DNA from: Cryptomeria japonica
Lineage: Eukaryota > Streptophyta > Pinopsida > Cupressales > Cupressaceae
DNA: 64,000 nt
Assembly (NCBI RefSeq): GCF_030272615.1
Contig: NC_081414.1
Coordinates: 763,349,648-763,413,647 of the forward strand
Direction: 5' to 3'
A model generated the notes under the pieces. That model was not told where the DNA came from. It searched no databases and saw only the letters and a program-made list of their open reading frames with translations. Below are positions 57,605 to 64,000 of this stretch, piece after piece (position 1 is the stretch's first letter; the number at the start of each line of letters is the position of its first letter). The translations under genes were made by a program, and so were the position numbers.

Positions 57605-60600
57605 CTAATCTCTTGGTATCTGCTCAAAAGTGATAGTAGTAAATGATGTCTTTAGAGTGTCCACCATTTGCTTATATGGCATGAGTTTATCATCTTTGGT
57701 CTGATATTCATCTGTTGCTTGTCGAATGACCAGTTGCGAGTCACCATATACTTGTAGTTCTTGTAAGTTCCATTGTATGGCTAATCTGAGTCCTGTGATC
57801 AAAGCCTCATACTCTGCTATGTTGTTTGTGCATGGAAATGTGAGCCTGTAAGACTTCGGGATGCTATCACCTTGAGGTGTGATAAATAAAATGCCTGCCC
57901 CCGAGCCGTGCCTAGTGTATGAACCATCAAAATATAGTTTCCATGGCTGTGCTTCTGTGATCATGAATATCTCTTCATCTGGAAAATTGGAAATGAGAGG
58001 ATGATCGCCTATGAGTGGTGCATCGGCCAACTGATCTGCAATAACTTGCCCTTTGATAGCCTTACGGTCCACATACTCAATGTCGAATTCACTTAGAATC
58101 ATTACCCATTTGGCCAAACGACCTGTCAATGCTGCTTTGCTGAGTAAATACTTGAGTGGATCAATTTTTGCGATGAGTTGTACCTTGTGTGTTAACAGAT
58201 AGTGCCGCAATTTAGTGGCTGCCAGGATTACTGCTAGGCAAGCTCGCTCAATAGGTGTGTAATTGAGTTCATAGCCAACCAGTGTGCGAGAGATGTAGTA
58301 AACAGCACACTCTTTACCTTCTTCATTATGTTGTGCCAGTAGCACACCTAGTGCTGTACTTGTTGCTGAGATATAAAGTAACAACGGTCTACTTGGATCT
58401 GGTGGCATCAACAAGGGTGGATTCATGAGATAGTCTTTAAGTGCCTGAAATGCTTGCTGGCATCTGTCATCCCATTGGAAGCGTATGTTCTTGTGTAGCA
58501 GGTGTGTGAATGGGTGACACTTATCAGCCAATTGTGCAATGAATCTGCAGATGGATTGAAGCCGTCCTTGTAGTGTTCTTAGCTGACTGATATTCTTTGG
58601 AGGTGGCATGTCCATGATTGCCTTAACCTTTGCTGGATCGACCTCAATACCTTTGCTTGAGACAATGTATCCTAGAAGCTTCCCGGAGGTCACTCCGAAG
58701 ACACATTTCTTTGGGTTGAGTCGAACATGGTATTGTTCCAGTCTATCAAAGATTTTATCTAAGATGTGAAGATGTCCTTCTCTAGTAAGTGATTTTGCTA
58801 GTAAATCATCCACATAATCTTCCATCATAGTATGCATCATGTCATGGAAGATGGTGGTCATTGCTCTTTGATAGGTCGCTCCTGCATTCTTTAGACCAAA
58901 AGGCATTACATTCCAGCAGTATGTGCCCCATGGACATGTGAAGGCTGTCTTATGTTGGTCCTCTGGTGCGATCTTTATTTGATTGTATCCTGAAAAGCCA
59001 TCCATGAGTGAAAGCATGGCATGTCCTGCTGTCAAATCCACTATGATGTCGATATTTGGTAGAGGGAAATCATCCTTAGGACATGCCTTATTTAGATCTC
59101 TGAAGTCAGTACAAATGCGGATGCCCCCTTTTGGTTTGCCAACTGGTACAATGTTGGAGATCCATTCTGCATAATCAATTGGTCTAATGAAACCAACATC
59201 CAGGAGTTTCTTGAGTTCTGTTTTGACTAGCACGGCAATCTGAGGATGCATCTTACGAAGCTTCTGCTTGACAGGTTTGGCTCCTTTTGCTACTATGAGA
59301 TGATGCATGACTAAATCAGGATCAAGCCCAGGCATGTCTGCATATGACCATGCAAAGTTGATCTGACGCTGTTGGAAGAACTCTATAAATTGAGGCTGTT
59401 CCTCTGGAGTGAGAAGAGATGCCAGATGTATGATATGAGGGTTTTCAGGAGTCCCCACATTGTATTCTTTAGTCTCCTCAATGAGAATCGTCAATCGTTC
59501 CTGTTGTGTATTAGCAGGGAGAATGTCAAACCCTTCATCCTCAGGCGCCTCAGAGAGGTTTTCACCGTTGGATACGCTCTTTCTTTTTACTTTTGTTGGA
59601 TCAAACAGTGCCACAGTGTGGTTTTCACTAGAAGATCCATGTTTTAATGTTATATTTTTGTAGCTGAAGGGTTTGGCATCCGCCCCGAAGTATGCTGCGC
59701 TATTAAGTTCAATGGCGAATCCAGCTTTGTGATCCCCGCTTGGTAGATTATCCCTTAATTCCAAAAAGTCAATGATAGCCTCATCATTTTGGAAGAGGTC
59801 AAGACATGGGGGATTTGGTTGGTTCCATTCGATGAGTTTAGGGTGGATAATGGGCATTACTTCATCGATTAAGTTAAGTGCGGGAGATGTATCAGTGAGG
59901 GTTAAGACAGTGTGGTGAAGGTCGTTGATGGTACTCTCCCTGTCAGAATCAGGCGTAGGATGAGACATAGGGTCTGTGGAAGATGTTTCCAGCTCAGGTA
60001 CCCAAGTGGTCTTTATCTGTGCTTCTCCATAAACAGGGATGTCTTTGCGGGGTGGAGGTGGTGATGTGTCTTCCTCATCTGAAGTGTTAAGTTGCACTGA
60101 ATCGAATTCCCACTCATGTGAGTCGGTCTCTGAATCACTCTCCAGCATCCGATTGCTATACCATACTGGGATGTCTTTGGAGTTAAACACGGCAGGTGTG
60201 ATTGGTTTATGTATCCTTGTAGTGATCGGTGCTGCAGGAATTGTGATGGGGTTTAATGGATTTTTCACTGGAAGTATTGGTAATGGTGACTCAGTGGCTT
60301 CTGCTGGAACTACTGGTGCCATAGATGCTGCTGCGGGTTCCAATATAGTTGCTGCTACAAATGGTGTTGCTGATAGGATTACTGGTTCGTTTGATGGGAT
60401 GAGTGACATTGGTGATGGTGGATTTTTGAGCCTTGAGGGGGCAGTGGGGATAGTTCTTGATGGTGCTTTGATTATGAAAGGTATCCTCTTTGCAGTAGGT
60501 GGGCAAAATGGTTTGCTGGGTTTTCCTTTGAATCTGAGTTTAGGAAGGATCTCTTTTTCAAAGCCAAGGCTTGTATTACCTTTGGGCTTGAATTCTGGTA

Positions 60601-63472
60601 GTAGAGGTTCGTGTCGTCCTTGTTTGCAGTATCCCAAAGCACTCTGACCATCATATCCCATTCTTTGCATAATGAGGAGGCCTTTGCCATATTGTTCCGT
60701 AGGAAGTGTAACTTGCGGTTTGTCAGTGGTGATGGGATCTTTATAGATCCAGTCCACTAGGTCCTCATCTTGTGTTTCTTCCTCTTGACTCTTTCCAAGG
60801 ATGAAAGGCGTTAAGGCACATGCTGGCGTGATTAGTGGTTGCTGGAGCAACTGCTGTGGTTTACCATGTGTTCTAGGAGAAGTGGGCATTTGTCCCACAC
60901 AAAAGAGCTGACTCAAGTTATATTCTCCAGGACCTTCCTCTGCTACTTTCATCTTTAGCTTTTCTTGCTTGGGCATAGGGGTGTTTGAACTGGCAAGAGA
61001 GGCGGGATTTATATATGATGTGGAGGAAATGGCTTCTCTATTATTAGGAACAGTAATTTCTGGTTGATGGCTGATATTATGGCAAAATGCAAAGGGATTT
61101 GCATCGCCCAGGATTGTGATCTCTGCACCATTATGTGGGAACTTGATACATTGATGGTAGGTAGATGGAACAGCTTGCATGGCATGTATCCAAGGTCTCC
61201 CTAATAATAGATTATATGGCAGAGGAAGGTCCAGAACCTGACAAATGATATGCTTTACCACAGGGCCCACTCGGATTGGTAGTACCACAGCTCCTTTGGA
61301 TGAACGCTCTGCATCATCATAGGCTTTGATGGTGATCTTCTTACGAGGATCCACTGATTCTATTGCATATCCCAATGCTGTGACCAACTGTAGTGTGCAA
61401 ATGTTTAGGCCTGCTCCATTATCGATCAAGACTCGCTTGATCCTGTGTTGGTTGACAAAGCCTTCAATGTGGAGTGAGGCATTATGAGGTTGCTGGAACG
61501 AAGAGTTGTCACTTTCGGAAAAAGTGAGACAAGGTGATGACTTTAGATTTCCAACCATGGCTTGAAATTGGTCCGTGTTCAAGTTTGCAGGGACTGACGC
61601 CTCTTGGAGTGCTTGATCCAAGATTGTTTTATGAGAGGGTGACAGACGCAAAAGCTCCAAGATGGATATAAGCGCAGGGGTTTTGTCTAATTGTTCCACA
61701 AGATTGTACTGCTTTGGGATGGAGGTGGTGCCTTGTGGAGCTGCCTTTATGGTGACCTTGCCACGACGTGTAACAACATTGCAATTTGAGGTGGGATTTT
61801 TCAAGGTGATAGTTGCAATTTGTTCACTGGCATAATACAGGTGATTGACAGTGTAGTTATACGCAGCTTGCGTATAATCAGTGGTATCAGGACCTCGACT
61901 GGACGTCGAAGGACCCCTTTGATCTTGTGATGGAAGTGGATTCTTGAACATCAGGTGATCATTATTTGTCGTTTTTGGATCATGTCCTTCAATCTCAATT
62001 TCTCCTCGATCAATAAGATCTTGAATGAGATCTTTCAATCGGTGACAATTACTTGTCTTGTGTCCTCTTCCTTGATGGAACTCATAGTGTTCAGTATCTT
62101 TCCACCATGCTGGTTTGACTTGAGGCTCATAGTTTGATAGCTTAGGTAGAGTGACCAAATTTTGAGAGAGGAGTTGTCGCAACACTGTTTCAATGGGTTC
62201 CCCTAAGGGAGTGTAAGTGCGTTTTTGTTTTTGTGGACGAGGTCTTGGTTCATCTTGAGATGTGATGCGACCTTGATTAGGAGGACCATGTGTATTATTT
62301 TGAGGTGGAGGATTTTGTCCTGCAAACCGAACCATAGGTTGTGCATTTTGGACAGTCCTGGCATCCACAACTCCATCATTGACGATATTCTTATTCTTGT
62401 TCCAGAAGTTCGGTTTATCGCTATTGAAGCGCGGGCGAGGAGCATCTTTTGGTTCATTAAAGATTTTGATGAGTCCTTTTTTGATGAGTGCCCTTTCACA
62501 TTTTATACCCTTGGTGATCATATCGTTAAAAGAGTCTGTGTCTTTGACATCCAGGTGAAATTCCATTTCTTCGTTTAAGTTGGAAATGAAAATTTCCACT
62601 AGTTCTCGTTCAGGTAACTGAAGAGAACGTCTGCTAGACATTTGGCGCCATCGTTGCAGGAATACTGCGAATAATTCACCTGGTTTTTGTTTGGTGTTGC
62701 ATAGATCAGCCATGGTGATGTCGCGTTCAATATTATAAGAGTAATGAGATAGGAACTTCTGGATGAGTTCCTCAAATGTTCTAATGCCACCTGGAAGTCG
62801 GGAAAACCATGATGTGGTTGTTCCTCCCAAGCTTTGGGGAAAAAGGTGCATTAGGTATGTGTCCTCATAAGCTACTTCAAGACAAGCAGAATGAAATTCT
62901 TGGACATGATCACGGGGATCCCCCTTTCCTCTATATTTTTCAAATTTGGGTGTTTCAAACCCGCGTGGAAAGGGTGGCATATAAAGATTCCTATCAAACG
63001 GATAGGGACAGATGTCGTTAAGTGAAAATTGATTGGTCTTAACACCACTATGAAGTTGTTGGGCGAGATTCGCGACTTGTTGCCGCAACATCTCCATTTC
63101 ATTTGGAGGAGGAGGTGGTGGGTTACCTCGAGGGATGTTATATCTGATGGGATCTCTACGTCTTTCCTCCTCATGGCGACTTTGTCTTTCTGATGCTTGT
63201 CTTAATTGGGCAAGATCAAAGTCTGAGGGGAGTTTGGCTCCTTCTTGAGCAAGTCTTAAGAAGTGAGCATCCGCATTGCTCCTGAGAATTTCATCAAATA
63301 ATCTGTTAAAGTGAGGGTTATGTTGAACCCTTTCGATTGTTGAAGGAGTGGGAGTACTTGGGTTTTCATCATTTACATTTCCTCCAAGTGCTTCTTGAAA
63401 TTCATTGAGGTTGTCCTCTTCTTCCTCAATTTCTATTTCTCGTTGCCTTGATTGCGATCGGGTTTGAGCCAT
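57605..63472 (-). CDS. Gypsy gag-pol polyprotein: gag, protease, RT, RNase H, second RNase H (1,955 codons)
   Basis: Gag capsid domain at about residues 175-335 (FEKYRGKGDPRDHVQEFH, TTSWFSRLPG). A degenerate zinc knuckle at about 463-476 (YEFHQGRGHKTSNC) lacks the first Cys. Protease at about 668-775 with VLIDNGAG where D-S/T-G is usual. A G-patch-like stretch at about 928-960 (YGKGLLIMQRMGYDGQSALG). RT about 1,400-1,690 with LMDGFSGYNQI and EDYVDDLLAKS (YVDD at about 1,553). RNase H about 1,690-1,800 (LLLYISAT...). Second, RVT_3-type RNase H about 1,842-1,955 (KLYFDGSYTRHGSGAG, IAEYEAL, VYGDSQLVI), with both D and E residues in place. The frame ends at TAG 57,605-57,607, inside a segment conserved in the family and just before integrase. 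Start MAQTRSQSRQ fits gag. Confidence 0.93.
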   Translation of the reverse strand: MAQTRSQSRQREIEIEEEEDNLNEFQEALGGNVNDENPSTPTPSTIERVQHNPHFNRLFDEILRSNADAHFLRLAQEGAKLPSDFDLAQLRQASERQSRHEEERRRDPIRYNIPRGNPPPPPPNEMEMLRQQVANLAQQLHSGVKTNQFSLNDICPYPFDRNLYMPPFPRGFETPKFEKYRGKGDPRDHVQEFHSACLEVAYEDTYLMHLFPQSLGGTTTSWFSRLPGGIRTFEELIQKFLSHYSYNIERDITMADLCNTKQKPGELFAVFLQRWRQMSSRRSLQLPERELVEIFISNLNEEMEFHLDVKDTDSFNDMITKGIKCERALIKKGLIKIFNEPKDAPRPRFNSDKPNFWNKNKNIVNDGVVDARTVQNAQPMVRFAGQNPPPQNNTHGPPNQGRITSQDEPRPRPQKQKRTYTPLGEPIETVLRQLLSQNLVTLPKLSNYEPQVKPAWWKDTEHYEFHQGRGHKTSNCHRLKDLIQDLIDRGEIEIEGHDPKTTNNDHLMFKNPLPSQDQRGPSTSSRGPDTTDYTQAAYNYTVNHLYYASEQIATITLKNPTSNCNVVTRRGKVTIKAAPQGTTSIPKQYNLVEQLDKTPALISILELLRLSPSHKTILDQALQEASVPANLNTDQFQAMVGNLKSSPCLTFSESDNSSFQQPHNASLHIEGFVNQHRIKRVLIDNGAGLNICTLQLVTALGYAIESVDPRKKITIKAYDDAERSSKGAVVLPIRVGPVVKHIICQVLDLPLPYNLLLGRPWIHAMQAVPSTYHQCIKFPHNGAEITILGDANPFAFCHNISHQPEITVPNNREAISSTSYINPASLASSNTPMPKQEKLKMKVAEEGPGEYNLSQLFCVGQMPTSPRTHGKPQQLLQQPLITPACALTPFILGKSQEEETQDEDLVDWIYKDPITTDKPQVTLPTEQYGKGLLIMQRMGYDGQSALGYCKQGRHEPLLPEFKPKGNTSLGFEKEILPKLRFKGKPSKPFCPPTAKRIPFIIKAPSRTIPTAPSRLKNPPSPMSLIPSNEPVILSATPFVAATILEPAAASMAPVVPAEATESPLPILPVKNPLNPITIPAAPITTRIHKPITPAVFNSKDIPVWYSNRMLESDSETDSHEWEFDSVQLNTSDEEDTSPPPPRKDIPVYGEAQIKTTWVPELETSSTDPMSHPTPDSDRESTINDLHHTVLTLTDTSPALNLIDEVMPIIHPKLIEWNQPNPPCLDLFQNDEAIIDFLELRDNLPSGDHKAGFAIELNSAAYFGADAKPFSYKNITLKHGSSSENHTVALFDPTKVKRKSVSNGENLSEAPEDEGFDILPANTQQERLTILIEETKEYNVGTPENPHIIHLASLLTPEEQPQFIEFFQQRQINFAWSYADMPGLDPDLVMHHLIVAKGAKPVKQKLRKMHPQIAVLVKTELKKLLDVGFIRPIDYAEWISNIVPVGKPKGGIRICTDFRDLNKACPKDDFPLPNIDIIVDLTAGHAMLSLMDGFSGYNQIKIAPEDQHKTAFTCPWGTYCWNVMPFGLKNAGATYQRAMTTIFHDMMHTMMEDYVDDLLAKSLTREGHLHILDKIFDRLEQYHVRLNPKKCVFGVTSGKLLGYIVSSKGIEVDPAKVKAIMDMPPPKNISQLRTLQGRLQSICRFIAQLADKCHPFTHLLHKNIRFQWDDRCQQAFQALKDYLMNPPLLMPPDPSRPLLLYISATSTALGVLLAQHNEEGKECAVYYISRTLVGYELNYTPIERACLAVILAATKLRHYLLTHKVQLIAKIDPLKYLLSKAALTGRLAKWVMILSEFDIEYVDRKAIKGQVIADQLADAPLIGDHPLISNFPDEEIFMITEAQPWKLYFDGSYTRHGSGAGILFITPQGDSIPKSYRLTFPCTNNIAEYEALITGLRLAIQWNLQELQVYGDSQLVIRQATDEYQTKDDKLMPYKQMVDTLKTSFTTITFEQIPRD

Positions 63473-64000
63473 TTTGTTTGCAAGTTTGTGTTGAAGTTGA
63501 TTGAAGATGATGATGAGTTGTTCGATGAAAGATGGATGATTAGTGGATTGTAGATCTCTAGCACTCTAAAGGTAAATGTAACCAGAATTCTTTCTTTGAA
63601 TTGCTTGTTTGTTTTGATGAGTTTGGATGTGATAAGGTGTAGAGAAATCTGAGATGTGTTACAGATTTTGACTACCTAGCAATGAGAGGATTCACTCATG
63701 AACTAGTTTTAACCTGCGTAGATGTGTCTCTTAGGATGAGCTTATCCTAGATGTAGAAACAATCTAAAAGTGATGTGATGTGTTTGATTTCAAGCAATAT
63801 CTAAAAAAGGAATCTTGGGACAAGAACCTCTTAATGTTTTGAGAGTTTTGGGATGAATTGATGATGGAAAAATGATGTATGAATGAGATGATGGATGTTT
63901 TGTTTTCAACTTTAATAAAAACTTTGTGTTACAAATGGAACAAACTCTACTTCTTCCCTTTCAGGCGTTGGTGGCATTTCTCGAGCTGTGTTCTAGGTGA
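63473..64000 (-). other. Gypsy 5' leader
   Basis: Untranslated sequence upstream of the gag ATG on the minus strand. No primer binding site or LTR end is recognisable before the window stops. Confidence 0.6.

Larger units (their letters stand above)
51832..64000 (-). mobile_element. Ty3/gypsy LTR retrotransposon, Tat-type, nearly intact, 5' end outside window
   Basis: Minus-strand order: leader, gag, protease, G-patch-like segment, RT, RNase H, second RNase H, integrase, long 3' UTR, polypurine tract, 3' LTR. Integrase after RT gives Ty3/gypsy; the second RVT_3-type RNase H before integrase is the hallmark of the Tat lineage. The visible part is 12.2 kb, and the 5' LTR and primer site lie beyond 64,000. 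Only one in-frame stop is seen in about 2,425 codons, so insertion is recent compared with its neighbours. Confidence 0.93.

Noticed and set aside
60039-60647. 202-codon plus-strand open stretch, hydrophobic/Gly-rich, looks like a membrane protein
   Set aside because: Antisense to the Pro/Ala/Thr-rich spacer of the gypsy polyprotein; composition is explained by the opposite strand.
63473-64000. Search for the gypsy primer binding site and 5' LTR end
   Set aside because: No TGGCGCC-type or TGGTATCA-type site is visible; the 5' LTR must lie outside the window.

Overview
This window looks like repeat-dominated nuclear DNA of a large-genome plant. The lineages present are plant-type: Ty1/copia, a Tat-type Ty3/gypsy element with a second RNase H, L1-type LINEs with a plant RVT_3 RNase H, and an F-box gene of plant type. 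Very long AT-rich LTRs (1.76 and 1.95 kb) and extensive interstitial telomere-like repeats suggest a gymnosperm, perhaps a conifer. That assignment is inference; no single gene proves it. I found no bacterial features, tRNA, rRNA or CRISPR array. The only convincing host-type protein gene is a 381-codon F-box gene at 45,538-46,683 (minus strand).

Layout. 1-3,010: decayed Ty1/copia element on the minus strand, with RT collapsed onto RNase H by an internal deletion. 3,011-6,665: a plus-strand LINE RNase H tail followed by an unrecognised protein gene (called 'X' here). X is split by a 1,757-bp solo LTR with perfect TTTCC target-site duplications. 6,690-11,215: decayed minus-strand L1 LINE. 11,221-20,382: left copy of a segmental duplication. 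It holds an RT fragment, an AT-rich element with inverted ends, a GT-rich block, a truncated F-box gene start and a telomere-like array. 20,383-29,823: telomere-like satellite (CCCTAA-rich up to about 28,640, then TTAGGG-rich) with a higher-order period of about 2.39 kb. 29,840-36,222: full-length but mutated plus-strand LINE with a 16-bp target-site duplication, inserted in the satellite. 36,239-39,735: minus-strand LINE RNase H tail followed by a second, inverted copy of X. 39,745-40,720: more TTAGGG-type repeat. 40,595-51,655: right copy of the segmental duplication, carrying the intact F-box gene and a nested LINE with a 1,222-codon ORF. 51,832-64,000: a Tat-type Ty3/gypsy element on the minus strand, running off the right edge. 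Its coding region is nearly intact, broken only by one in-frame TAG.

How it fits together. Most of the window records nested insertions and local duplication. The two copies of the segmental duplication share a decayed LINE RT fragment and a non-coding block, so those predate the duplication. Afterwards the left copy lost the F-box body, acquired the AT-rich and GT-rich blocks, and carries a telomere-like array the right copy lacks. The right copy gained a LINE and a foldback element. The observation most worth following is that RNase H tail and X occur twice, in the same order and orientation and with similar spacing, at 3.0-6.7 kb (plus) and 37.0-39.7 kb (minus). This could mean a LINE-like element with an uncharacterised downstream ORF.
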